A stretch of 39,011 bases of DNA, taken from JBGPIK01 sp041484845. Its GTDB lineage: Bacteria > Desulfobacterota > Binatia > UBA9968. Both the position numbers and the translations under genes were made by a program. A model generated the notes under the pieces. The model was not told the DNA's origin and did not search any database. It saw only the letters and a program-made list of their open reading frames with translations. Below, one piece after another: positions 30,303-38,857 of the stretch; the first letter of the stretch is position 1; every line of letters starts with the position of its first letter. Where the stretch lies: positions 1 through 39,011 of the forward strand of contig JBGPIK010000012.1 in assembly GCA_041484845.1 (NCBI GenBank), in the 5' to 3' direction.

Positions 30303-30770
30303 GTGAAAACGATTTCGTCCTTGATGATTCTCGTTTTTGTTTCTCTCCTCGCCGCCTTATCCGCGCAGCCAACAACGTTTGCTGTCGCCAGCGAAATCGA
30401 ATCCTTAACATCAGCAGAGCGCCTCCATCCAACCTACAGGCTTCCGGTTCGTTGTTTTGCTTATGTCGGCAAGGAGGCTGACACCAAGACTTGGAAGCTT
30501 CCTTACTTGCTTGCCGATGGTCGTGTGGATCTCAAGCGGCTGCCTGCGGCGATTCAGGCGATCGTCACGAGCTACCGTGGAAAAAAGGTGTCCGGGATTC
30601 CAGAGGATCGGATACCGGATGTCTTGATGAGGCTCGGCCGTGCCTCTGCCCAAGCCGGGAAAATGCCGTTTCAGGACCCCAAGGCCGCGGCAGTCTATCG
30701 CCAGTTGCAGACAGCGCTTGAGAAGCTTGGGCGCCTCGATGAGATCAAGGCCGAGAATCCGAAAATGTGA
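30303..30770 (+). CDS. Conserved secreted protein, unknown function
   Basis: 155 residues starting at GTG. Signal peptide (SSLMILVFVSLLAALSAQPT, then TFAVAS). The mature part has HPTYRLPVRCFAYVG, TKTWKLPYLLADGRVDLKRL and AAIQAIVTSYRGKKVSGIPE, which look like a single conserved domain I recall only as hypothetical. One cysteine (RCFAYV) is present. The Ala/Leu-rich C-terminal helices could mediate oligomerisation. It is transcribed in the same direction as the PQQ-dehydrogenase gene, but about 260 bases away, so probably separately. Confidence 0.72.
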   Translation: MKTISSLMILVFVSLLAALSAQPTTFAVASEIESLTSAERLHPTYRLPVRCFAYVGKEADTKTWKLPYLLADGRVDLKRLPAAIQAIVTSYRGKKVSGIPEDRIPDVLMRLGRASAQAGKMPFQDPKAAAVYRQLQTALEKLGRLDEIKAENPKM

Positions 30771-31027
30771 AGCCAATCATTTTTCACGCCCTCTCCATGC
30801 ACGGCCGAATTTAGCGATTTCTATCGCACAAGTAGGGCGAGTTGACGTGCCGGGTAGATCTCGGATATTGTCCGACAAAAATAGCGCTAAGCGTAAATCT
30901 ACTAGCTCCGACTGCTGCCGGAGGCCCTCGGTCGTTGGCCGATGAGGGTTGATAGCAACGAATTTTGTTCTTGGCGGTCGACTGAAAAAGAGCGATTTCC
31001 TGTCGTTCAAATCAGGAGGGATTTCTT

Positions 31028-32341
31028 ATGATCAATCGTTCATCAACGCTTCATAGGCTCTTGCTGGCTGGGATCCTCACGATTCCTGCCACGCGGCTGG
31101 CTTTAGCGCAGCAGACAGGTGACAAACCGGCGGCTCAACCGGCCACGCCGTCTGCGCAGCCTGACGCGTCAAAACCGTTGCCCCCGGTGCAACCGCAGCC
31201 GACGACTGTACCGGGTCGGCCCGACATTCCCAACGCCGAAGTCGCCCAGCAGCTGCGCAACGTCGCACCCCTGCCCTTCGGGGCGCCGGAAGACAAGCTG
31301 CCCATTCCACAGCTCAAGCTGCCCAAAGGCTTTAAGATCGAGGTCTACGCGAGCGGCATTCCCAACGCGCGGTCACTCAGGCTCGGCGACAAGGGCACGG
31401 TATTTGTCAGCAACCGCGTTCTCGACAAAGTCTACGCCATCGTCGACAAGCACGGGAAACGCGAGAAAAAAGACATCGCCTCGGGGTTGGACCGGCCGAA
31501 TGGTCTAGCGTTCTACAAGGGCACGCTCTATATCGCTGAAGGGACAAAAATTTCCAAGCTCGAGAATATCGAAGACAACCTCGAAAATCCGCCGAAACCC
31601 GCCGTCATCTACAGCGACTTTCTCAACCACCAGTCGCACGGCTGGAAATTCATGGCCCTGGGGCCGGACAATAAGCTCTACGTAAACGTCGGCTCGCCGT
31701 GCAATATCTGCGAGCCGCCGGCAACCAACGGGCAGATACGGCGCATTAGTCTCGACGGCAGCGGCGCCGAAGTGGTCGCGCGCGGGGTGCGCAACTCGGT
31801 CGGCTTTGACTGGCACCCGCTAACGAAGGAACTCTATTTCACCGACAATGGCCGCGACTGGCTCTCGGAGGACCTGCCCGAAGACGAGCTCAACCGCGTC
31901 ACCAAGATCGGCCAGCACTTCGGCTTCCCGTACTGTCACCAGGGCAACTTCACGGATCGCGAGTTCGGCTGGGGACGCTCGTGCGACGAGTTTGTGAAGC
32001 CCGTCGCGCTGCTCGGCCCGCACTCCGCCGCGCTCGGCATGCGCTTTTACTCGGGCAAGATGTTTCCGAGCCAGTACCAAAATGCGATCTTCGTTGCGCG
32101 TCACGGCTCTTGGAATAGAACCAAAAAGATCGGTGGCGACGTTATCGTCGTCAAGCTCAACAAGGACGGCAGCGTGAAATCGTGGGAACCTTTTCTTACG
32201 GGTTTTCTCCGAAACAACGAATATAGCGGTCGGCCGGTCGACGTGCAGGTCATGAAGGATGGCTCGCTGCTGGTTTCAGACGACCACGCCGGCGCAGTCT
32301 ATCGTGTGAGCTACGGCGGCGCCAAGGTCGCTGCACGTTGA
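31028..32341 (+). CDS. PQQ-dependent sugar dehydrogenase-type protein
   Basis: 437 residues. Signal peptide ending ATRLALA|QQ, then a Pro/Gln-rich linker (about 28-70) and a six-bladed beta-propeller of the soluble glucose/sorbosone dehydrogenase type: GTVFVSNRVLDKVYAI, SGLDRPNGLAFYKGTLYIAE, HGWKFMALGPDNKLYVNVG, RGVRNSVGFDWHPLTKELYF, DELNRV, GMRFYSGKMFP and RHGSWNRT. These dehydrogenases use PQQ and Ca2+ to oxidise sugars or alcohols in the periplasm. AGGAGG precedes the ATG. The stop overlaps the start of a diheme cytochrome c gene, the likely electron acceptor. PQQ synthesis genes are not in the window; the substrate is unknown. Confidence 0.9.
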   Translation: MINRSSTLHRLLLAGILTIPATRLALAQQTGDKPAAQPATPSAQPDASKPLPPVQPQPTTVPGRPDIPNAEVAQQLRNVAPLPFGAPEDKLPIPQLKLPKGFKIEVYASGIPNARSLRLGDKGTVFVSNRVLDKVYAIVDKHGKREKKDIASGLDRPNGLAFYKGTLYIAEGTKISKLENIEDNLENPPKPAVIYSDFLNHQSHGWKFMALGPDNKLYVNVGSPCNICEPPATNGQIRRISLDGSGAEVVARGVRNSVGFDWHPLTKELYFTDNGRDWLSEDLPEDELNRVTKIGQHFGFPYCHQGNFTDREFGWGRSCDEFVKPVALLGPHSAALGMRFYSGKMFPSQYQNAIFVARHGSWNRTKKIGGDVIVVKLNKDGSVKSWEPFLTGFLRNNEYSGRPVDVQVMKDGSLLVSDDHAGAVYRVSYGGAKVAAR

Positions 32342-32982
32342 GTAGTCTAGGGCCGCGGGCGGAGCGCCGCTCCCGCCTGTTATTCTACTCGGGCGGCCGC
32401 GCTCGAACGCGAGCGCTCCTGTGTGGCATAGCCGCCGCCGTCGTCTTGGTGTCGGCGTCGCCCGTCAATGCCGATACGCTCGAAGCACGACTCGCTCCAT
32501 GCCTCGCCTGCCACGGCGCCAAAGGACAATCCGCCATTCCCGAGGTGTCCTCGCTCGGGGGGCAGCCGGCTTTCTACCTCACGATCCAACTGATGATGTT
32601 CCGGGAAAAGCTCCGCCTCGTCGAACCAATGACCCAGATGATGCAAGGATTAAGCGACGACGATTTGCGCGGCATGGCGGAATACCTTGCGAAGCTGCCG
32701 CCGCCTGAACCGGACGGCGGTTCCGCCGATCCCGCGCGCACGGATCGGGCGCGCGCGGTGATCGAGCAGAACCATTGTAACTTCTGCCATACCCGGAACT
32801 ATTCCGGTGAACAGAACGTTCCACGCCTGGCCGGCCAGCGCGAGGACTACCTCGTCAAAGCCTTGCGGGAATTTAAGAACAACACGCGCCGGGGCTATGA
32901 TGCCTCGATGGCGGACGTGCTTTACCCGATCAGCGACGAGCAGATCCTCGATCTGGCCTATTTTCTGGCGCGTCTCCGCTGA
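32338..32982 (+). CDS. Diheme c-type cytochrome (cytochrome c4-like)
   Basis: 214 residues starting at a TTG that overlaps the dehydrogenase stop (TTGA). A hydrophobic signal segment (ALLCGIAAAVVLVSASPVNA) precedes two heme-c motifs, CLACH (55-59) and CNFCH (147-151), each opening one cytochrome c domain. Met residues in VEPMTQMMQGLSDDDLRGMA and SMADVLYPISDEQ are candidates for the axial ligands. The twin-domain layout is that of cytochrome c4 and related periplasmic shuttles. Translational coupling with the PQQ-type dehydrogenase suggests it takes electrons from that enzyme toward a terminal oxidase. Confidence 0.9.
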   Translation: MSSLGPRAERRSRLLFYSGGRARTRALLCGIAAAVVLVSASPVNADTLEARLAPCLACHGAKGQSAIPEVSSLGGQPAFYLTIQLMMFREKLRLVEPMTQMMQGLSDDDLRGMAEYLAKLPPPEPDGGSADPARTDRARAVIEQNHCNFCHTRNYSGEQNVPRLAGQREDYLVKALREFKNNTRRGYDASMADVLYPISDEQILDLAYFLARLR

Positions 32983-33310
32983 TGAAATGCCCCATGAATT
33001 CTTCGGACCACGACATTATTTTTCTGATGAAGCCGTACAGATCAGCTAGGTGGAAGACGTTCTCTACCGTTCGCTGTGAAAATAATTACAACTTTTGCAT
33101 AGGGCGACTTTCAGAGTACTGTCAATGAAACCGCGACCGTGGGGAGTCGGATCGTCGATTTAGGGTTCCACGGCCGCGCGCGCGGACGATCTCGCGGTCG
33201 TTTTGTCATCTTGACACCCGTCATGGCTCTGCGGTATTCGACGCCAGGTTGAGACCAACGGTTGTTAGAGGCTAGTTGTTTGCTCCCGTCAAGTAAGATC
33301 GGAGAACCCT
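32983..33310. other. Intergenic region upstream of the nitrilase
   Basis: No gene. Contains the palindrome CCGCGCGCGCGG near 33173-33184 within a GC-rich stretch. GGAGAACCCT at the right end is the ribosome site of the nitrilase. Confidence 0.4.
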
Positions 33311-34369
33311 ATGGGTGATCAATATCCGACTATCAAAGTGGCTGCGGTCCAAGTGGCATCGGTTTTTCTCGACCGGGAGGGTTCCACAGACAAGGCGTGT
33401 TCTATGATTCGTGAAGCCGGCCGGAACGGCGCTCGCGTGATCGGCTTTCCCGAAGGTTTTATTCCGGCGCACCCGGTGTGGTACCACCACCATTCGGCGA
33501 CCGGTGCCATCGCGAATAAACTCAGTGTCGAGCTTTTCAAGAACGCCGTGGAAATACCCGGGCCGCAAACCGAAGCGCTGTGCACGGCGGCACGCGACGC
33601 CAATGCCTACGTCGTCATGGGCGTGTGCGAGAAGCTACCACGCACCCTCGGCACCATGTTCAACACTCAGGTTTATATTGGCCCGGACGGGAAGGTCATC
33701 GGCAAGCACCAGAAAATCATGCCCACGGTGGGGGAGCGCCTGGTGCACATGGGCGGGTTCGGCGATAGCTTCGGCGCGTTTCAAAGCGAATTCGGACCGC
33801 TGAGCGGGCTCATCTGCGGGGAGAACTCGAATCCGCTCGCGGTGTTCGCGCTCACGGCGGAAGGCACGCGCATCCACGTGATGAGCTGGCCGAATCATTT
33901 TCCGACGAGCGGCGATCCGATGCGCCACCGGGTTGCGATAGACTCGCAAGCGTTCGCCTAGATGAGCAAGGCATTCGTGATTTCCGCCTGCGGGACGGTG
34001 GATGAGCCTATGGTCCACATGATCGAGGCCAGCCCGGAACACGAGAAATTTCTGCGCAACCCGGACTGCTGCGGCGGGAGCATGATCGTTGCCCCCGACA
34101 GCCGCATCATTGCAGGTCCGATGGGCGCCGAAGAGGGCATTCTCTACGCGGAGTGCAATCTTGAAATCGCCATCCGCATGAAGCTCAGGCACGATTTCGC
34201 GGGCCACTATAACCGTCCGGATATCTTTCAGCTCCACGTAAACCGCGTCGCGCCGCGCATCTACACAGTTTGTGAAGCCACCGAGCGTCCACAGGTAGAG
34301 CAAAAGCAGGAAGCGTATCCGGAGCTCCCGAGCATACCAACCGCTTTGTCTAAATCGAAAACGCCGTAA
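33311..34369 (+). pseudogene. Nitrilase-superfamily carbon-nitrogen hydrolase interrupted by one in-frame amber codon
   Basis: Two open frames (216 and 135 codons) lie in the same frame, separated only by TAG at 33959-33961. Joined they make one 352-residue nitrilase of normal length. The catalytic triad is intact in the first part: Glu48 (GFPEGF), Lys135 (GKHQKIMPT) and Cys169 (GLICGENSN). The second part carries the expected SKAFVISACG, IVAPDSRIIAGPMGAEEGIL and RHDFAGHYNRPDIFQLH motifs. Relatives commonly have Tyr at the TAG position (FAYMSKAF; TAC or TAT), so a point mutation, sequencing error or readthrough would explain it. Ribosome site GGAGAACCCT precedes the ATG. The enzyme would hydrolyse nitriles or cyanide-like substrates. 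Confidence 0.85.
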
Positions 34370-34560
34370 GCGAGAGATCCACGGGTTTATTGATCTTCGC
34401 TCCACGCAGGCCGTATATAAAAAGTAGGGCCTGCGGAGTTTAAGTTGAAATGGCGCGGTGCCGCGTTACCAGGCCGTTTGCTCGTAGGTGAAATCATTGC
34501 CGCGAGCGACGTGTATGGATTGCGAATCGCGATAGAGCCTTCGTAAGAAAGGAGTCAATC

Positions 34561-35115
34561 GTGACTAAATGGATTTTCGAGCCGGGACACACGGCGGCGG
34601 AGTTTTGCGCGCGTCACATGATGGTGACCTATGTTCGCGGGCACTTCAAAAACGTTCGCGGGGTGCTTTTTTTCGATCCTGCAAGCCCCCTCGCGTCTTC
34701 AGTCGAAGTCACCATCGATGCGGCCGGGGTCTGGACAGGGGAACCGGACCGCGATGATCATCTTCGAAGCGCGGACTTTCTCGACGTCCAGAATCACCCC
34801 AAAATTACTTTCAAGGGGGATCACGTCGAGCTGATCGGAGAGAACGATGTCAATCTCACCGGAGATTTGGCGATTCGAGGAATCACTCGCGCAGTGACGC
34901 TGCGCGTTCGTTACTTGGGTCAATGGCAAACGCCGTGGTGGGAAAACGGCATCGACGGGGGTCCCAAGACCAGGGCCGGTTTTGTGGCTACGACGACGAT
35001 TAACCGTCTCGACTTCGGCGTAAGCTGGAACGCGCCTTTAGAAAAAGACGGGGTTGTCGTCGGCAATACGATCGAAATCACGATCGATGCTGAAGCGATC
35101 TTGGAAGGCCCGTGA
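34561..35115 (+). CDS. YceI family protein, cytoplasmic form
   Basis: 184 residues starting at GTG with GAAAGGAG upstream. The YceI lipocalin-like barrel is complete: WIFEPGHTAAEFCARHMMVT, VRGHFKNVRGVLFFDP, EVTIDAAGVWTGEPDRDDHL, ADFLDVQNHPKITFKGDHVE and FGVSWNAPLEKDGVVVGNTI. YceI proteins bind isoprenoids or similar hydrophobic ligands and are often linked to stress or electron-transport chains. Most are periplasmic; this one has no signal peptide, so it should act in the cytoplasm. It is monocistronic. Confidence 0.9.
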   Translation: MTKWIFEPGHTAAEFCARHMMVTYVRGHFKNVRGVLFFDPASPLASSVEVTIDAAGVWTGEPDRDDHLRSADFLDVQNHPKITFKGDHVELIGENDVNLTGDLAIRGITRAVTLRVRYLGQWQTPWWENGIDGGPKTRAGFVATTTINRLDFGVSWNAPLEKDGVVVGNTIEITIDAEAILEGP

Positions 35116-35171
35116 CGGCGACCCACCTTTTCCATGTTTGCTCACACCGACTGTCTGGAACATCAGACTAG

Positions 35172-35250
35172 CGCGGACTATTCACGTATGGAAGCGATCG
35201 AGAGGCGAGCCCTCCAGAGCGAGGCAATGGGCCTCTGCCTTGGAGCGGCC
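35172..35250. repeat. MITE-like repeat, copy 3 (inverted, partial)
   Basis: GCGGACTATTCACG (35172-35185) resembles the terminal repeat CCCGCATTATTCACG, and GGCGAGCCCTCCAGAGCGAG followed by GCAATGGG is the inverse of the interior block at 21577-21605. The other end is not recognisable. Confidence 0.5.
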
Positions 35251-35388
35251 TGCAAGAACTGGTTTGTGGTGCGAACGCCTTAGAAAGAGGCAAGCGCCGA
35301 GCCAAGCACCAAACAAGGTATTGAAGCTGTTCGTCTTGGTGCCTCGCTCTTCCAGCCTCACCTCTCGATCGACACAGTCGGCTGAGGG

Positions 35389-36330
35389 TTAATTGCCGCT
35401 GACCCAATCGACATTCCCGAACACTTCCGCCAGCCGCCGCAGAACGGGTTCCGTCAGCGGCGGCCGAGTGATCGCTTCAACGTTAGCCTTGAGGTGGTCA
35501 AGATTCCCCGTCCCCGTCAAAACGACATGCACACCAGGCTCGTGACGACAGAACCGATAGGCGGCTTCCGGGACTGACGTCGCTCCGCTCTCCTTAATGA
35601 CAAAATCGAGCGGATCATCGGAATTTAATGACCGAGCGGCGACAACGCCTTTCTTGAGCAAATCCGCGCAAATTGTTTTCAATAGCGCCGGCTGACTCAA
35701 TCCTCTCCGCACCGCGTACATATTGATGACCCCGACGCCCTGCTTTTGAGTAGCGCGAAAGACTTCTTTCCGAGCACAGGGATTCAACAGATTGAACCCG
35801 ATCATGATCACATCCCAATCGGCGTCCTCAAGAGCTTGTCGCAAGACCGTGTGCGTCGGATCGTTGGGAAACCGTTCTGTTATGCCGACAGCACGGATTT
35901 TCCCCTGCTGACGCATCTGCACAAGGAAAGGCAACAGCCGTTCTTTGACGTAATTGTATTCCCCGGGGTACACGCCATGAACATGGTAAACGTCGAGATA
36001 GTCAGTACCGAGCCGTTTTAGGCTCTCTTCAAGGCTTTTCCTGACATCCGCTCCAGGGTCAGGGTGATCCAGGGGAGGAATCGTCTTCTTGGTTGAAAGA
36101 ACCAGCCGGTCGCGGGGCACACCCGCTATCGCCGCGCCGACGATAGGCTCGGTCCCATACCATTCAGCCGTGTCAAGAAAATTAACGCCGAGATCTATCG
36201 CCTGGCGTACCACGGCCACGGCTTCCGTCGCGCTTTTGTGCTGCCTCAGACCGAGCCGGCTCGGACCGCCGCACCCCAAACCGGCGACGCTTACTCTCAA
36301 ACCGGTTCGCCCAAGAATCGTGTAATCCAT
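35389..36330 (-). CDS. Aldo/keto reductase
   Basis: 313 residues from ATG 36330 (GAGGAACCACTG upstream); a 22-codon extension is rejected. The (beta/alpha)8 reductase fold is clear: YTILGRTGLRVSVAGLGCGG, then GVNFLDTAEWYGTEPIVGAA, LVLSTKK, LGTDYLDVYHVHG and KIRAVGITERFP. The catalytic tetrad Asp (FLDTA), Tyr (EWYG), Lys (STKK) and His (HVHG) is present. The NADPH site near the C-terminus (VVLTGTGNLDHLKANVEAI) is also recognisable. The substrate would be an aldehyde or ketone reduced with NAD(P)H. It stands alone on the minus strand. Confidence 0.92.
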   Translation of the reverse strand: MDYTILGRTGLRVSVAGLGCGGPSRLGLRQHKSATEAVAVVRQAIDLGVNFLDTAEWYGTEPIVGAAIAGVPRDRLVLSTKKTIPPLDHPDPGADVRKSLEESLKRLGTDYLDVYHVHGVYPGEYNYVKERLLPFLVQMRQQGKIRAVGITERFPNDPTHTVLRQALEDADWDVIMIGFNLLNPCARKEVFRATQKQGVGVINMYAVRRGLSQPALLKTICADLLKKGVVAARSLNSDDPLDFVIKESGATSVPEAAYRFCRHEPGVHVVLTGTGNLDHLKANVEAITRPPLTEPVLRRLAEVFGNVDWVSGN

Positions 36331-36703
36331 CAGTGGTTCCTCGCTGCTCCCGACCGTAGCGTATGCATACACCCATTTGCGAAAAACGGCTCTCAAATTA
36401 CGACAACTTTGTGGAGAGCGTCAAGGAAAACAGGATCGCGGGATTCTGTCGGGGTGCCCAGCGGCTGGAAAAAAGTCCAGGATGAGGTAGATTGACGCGG
36501 AGCCGAGATGTTCAGGCGAAATTGCATGCTTCGCTTGTTAAAGTGTGTTCGGAATTACGACCTCAAGTTTCCCAATGCTTGATCACAGCTGTCCCGGCAT
36601 TTAGCGGACACGGCTTCACCGTCGCAGGAAACCAGATCGAATTTGCGGACGGCTCCCGCAGCGCCGCTGCAAGTGCTACAAATGACAAGGCAGGTCAGTC
36701 CTT
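36331..36703. other. Intergenic region upstream of the SPOR gene
   Basis: A 71-codon TTG-initiated frame (36492-36707) overlaps the SPOR gene start by ATGA but has no ribosome site and no recognisable motif, so I leave it uncalled. Nothing else is visible. Confidence 0.4.
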
Positions 36704-37447
36704 ATGACAGAGGGTTTGAGCGAAAAAAAACGATACTACTTTTATCGCGATCAGCTTGTAGCCCTAGCAGTAGCCTTCGCGATAACCTCGGTCGGCATAT
36801 TCATTCTCGGGATAATCACCGGAAGACACATCGAACAAAAAATGAGGGCCGACTACGCAGCGGCAGTGGCGAAGATCCCGCTCAAGCCGCCGCCCGCCGA
36901 GCTCGATTCCGCGCGCGAAGCACGGACCGTCGAAGTTCCTGCCGCCGAAAATCGCTCCCCCGAACCGGTCCCATTACCGTCTTCTGATAAGGGACCGCCA
37001 AAGGAACGTAAGGCACGGGAGAGAATCGCCAAGGCTGAGAACACGCAGACGACGGCGCCGCTAGAGGTCGTTGCTAAGAGCGCGCCCCTGCCGCCGGCAG
37101 CAAAATCTGCTGATGAAGCCGCGTCATCTCCAGCGGCCCAAGAGAAGCGTCAGATTGCGCAGCCCGCCAAGAAAGAATCGTCGGATCGGGTATGGACGGT
37201 GCAAGTCAAATCATCTCCGGATAAAAAGTATGCCGATGGTTGGGCGGATCGGCTAAAGACCAAAGGCTATGATGCTTTTGTCGTCGATGCGGATGTCAAA
37301 GGACAGACCTGGTACCGCGTTCGTGTGGGCCATTTCGCTGCGCGACAGGAGGCGGAGGCCTTGCGTAGCACTTTGGAATCGAAAGAGGGACTTAGCGGCT
37401 CGTTCCTCGCAATCCACAAATCGGCCGATCGCGTGTCAGCGGAGTAA
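36704..37447 (+). CDS. SPOR-domain membrane protein
   Basis: 247 residues. A short cytoplasmic head (KKRYYFYRDQ) is followed by one membrane segment at about 19-40 (VALAVAFAITSVGIFILGII). A long Pro/Ala/Lys/Glu-rich linker (about 55-160) leads to a C-terminal SPOR domain at about 163-240 (VWTVQVKSSPDKKYADGWAD, then KGYDAFVVDADVKGQTWYRV and RVGHFAARQEAEAL). SPOR domains bind denuded glycan strands of septal peptidoglycan, so the protein is probably a division- or envelope-related factor such as an FtsN-like or DedD-like protein. No operon partner is obvious. Confidence 0.9.
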   Translation: MTEGLSEKKRYYFYRDQLVALAVAFAITSVGIFILGIITGRHIEQKMRADYAAAVAKIPLKPPPAELDSAREARTVEVPAAENRSPEPVPLPSSDKGPPKERKARERIAKAENTQTTAPLEVVAKSAPLPPAAKSADEAASSPAAQEKRQIAQPAKKESSDRVWTVQVKSSPDKKYADGWADRLKTKGYDAFVVDADVKGQTWYRVRVGHFAARQEAEALRSTLESKEGLSGSFLAIHKSADRVSAE

Positions 37448-37683
37448 TTCGCAGCGTCCCGGTCGCGGCGCATTGTGGAGCTACTTTTGGTCTTGACCTC
37501 CGTGCCTCGACTCGAATAGTTTAAACGCCGGCACACTCTCGGGTTGCTCGCAGCGATTACATCTTCGATCTATCCGCAGTTGACTCGGTCATTGCGAGCG
37601 GGGACTGTTTCGACGGACAACCAAACCTCGGCGCTGCACGCATACGTCTACGCGTGCACACCGATCCTTTAAGGAGCACGCTC

Positions 37684-38736
37684 ATGGAATCGAGTTCAAT
37701 CCATGTTCTCCTCATCGTAGAAGCCATCAAACGGAACGCACGCATCATCGTGATGGCCTGTGTCCTTGCGGCGATCTCGGCGCTTTCGCCAGCGGTGGCA
37801 AGGGGCCAGGAGCGGCTCAAGGTCATCTACAGCCAGCTCACCGTGACGAACTCCGTAACATGGTTCGCCCGTGAGGCTGGCCTCTTCGAGCGCCACGGTC
37901 TGATGGTCGATCTGGTTTATGTGGACTCGACCCCGTCGGTGCAGGCGCTCACAGCAGGGCATGCGCCCTTCGCCACGATGTCCGGTGGATTAGCCGTCGG
38001 GCCTTATCTGAACGGCCTGGACTTGGTCATGCTTGCCGGCTGGTGCAATTTAAATTCTTATCAGCTTATCACCCGTCCCGAAATCCGCCGCCCAGAAGAT
38101 CTGCGCAACAAGGTGATCGGCATTGGCCGCTTCGGCGCCGCGGCCGACTGGGGTCTTCGCTTGATTCTTCGCAAGCTCGGCATCAACGAGACCAAAGACG
38201 TCCAGATCGTTCAGGCGGGCGGCGGCGGTCCGGCCACTCGCCTCGCCGCCATGGAGGCAAAAAAACTCGATGCTACGGTGCTCGATTCTCCACAGACCGT
38301 GCAAGCCCGGCGTTTAGGGTTTCGCACTCTGGCCGACGGCGTGGAATTGGGCATTCCCTTTCTGCAGGGCGGACTGGTGACCCGACAGGCTTACATCCGC
38401 GCGCATGAGGACACCGTCCGGCGCATCGTCAACGCCGTCGTGGAGGCCATTCACTATGCCAAGACGAATCGGGAAGCGGCGCTCAAGATTATGCAGAAGT
38501 ACCTGCGGATTCAGGATCGCGATGCGCTGGAAGACGCCTATGAGTCCTTCGTCATCAAGCAGTTTCCCCGGGCTCCTTACGTCTCGCCCGCTGCTGTGCA
38601 GACCATATTTGATCTCGCGGCCGCGCGCGACCCGCGTGCCAAGACTGCCGATCCCCAGGGGTTCATCGACACCCGCTTTGTCCGGGAGATCGAGCAGAGC
38701 GGAGCGATCGATCAGTTGTATGCGCAGCCACGCTAA
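37684..38736 (+). CDS. NitT/TauT-type ABC transporter substrate-binding protein
   Basis: 350 residues from ATG 37684, with AAGGAGCACG upstream; a start ten codons earlier lacks a ribosome site. The signal sequence is unusually long: a basic stretch (EAIKRNAR) then IIVMACVLAAISALSPAVA, cleavage probably after ARG-Q near 43-45. SsuA/THI5-like features: LTVTNSVTWFAREAGLFERH, VQALTAGHAPFATMSG, LRNKVIGIGRFGAAADWGLR and VQIVQAGGGGPATRLAAMEA. A second gene start overlaps its stop (TAATG), but that downstream gene is broken. The ligand is unknown. Confidence 0.9.
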   Translation: MESSSIHVLLIVEAIKRNARIIVMACVLAAISALSPAVARGQERLKVIYSQLTVTNSVTWFAREAGLFERHGLMVDLVYVDSTPSVQALTAGHAPFATMSGGLAVGPYLNGLDLVMLAGWCNLNSYQLITRPEIRRPEDLRNKVIGIGRFGAAADWGLRLILRKLGINETKDVQIVQAGGGGPATRLAAMEAKKLDATVLDSPQTVQARRLGFRTLADGVELGIPFLQGGLVTRQAYIRAHEDTVRRIVNAVVEAIHYAKTNREAALKIMQKYLRIQDRDALEDAYESFVIKQFPRAPYVSPAAVQTIFDLAAARDPRAKTADPQGFIDTRFVREIEQSGAIDQLYAQPR

Positions 38737-38857
38737 TGGAAACCGCCCAATCGCGCCGGCGCTTTTTCTCCCGTTTACGGCTGGGGCAGCGGCTGCGGCT
38801 TTTCTGGATGGTCATGGCGCGCCCGCGCAAATGGTGGAGAGCCATAAGGGTCACTGA
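38736..38857 (+). pseudogene. Remnant of a Tat-type binding-protein leader, frameshifted
   Basis: ATG 38736 overlaps the previous stop (TAATG) and begins METAQSRRRFFS, a twin-arginine signal start. Changing frame at about 38772 continues FTAGAAAAAFLDGHGAPAQ and MVES, the hydrophobic core and cleavage region of such a leader, then a stop at 38855-38857. NitT/TauT-type binding proteins that start METxQSRRRF are, in my recollection, common in this kind of genome, so this may be the front of a second binding protein that lost its reading frame and body. The evidence is short. Confidence 0.4.

Noticed and set aside
36492..36707. 71-codon frame overlapping the SPOR gene start by ATGA
   Set aside because: TTG start without ribosome site and no family resemblance; the overlap is probably chance.
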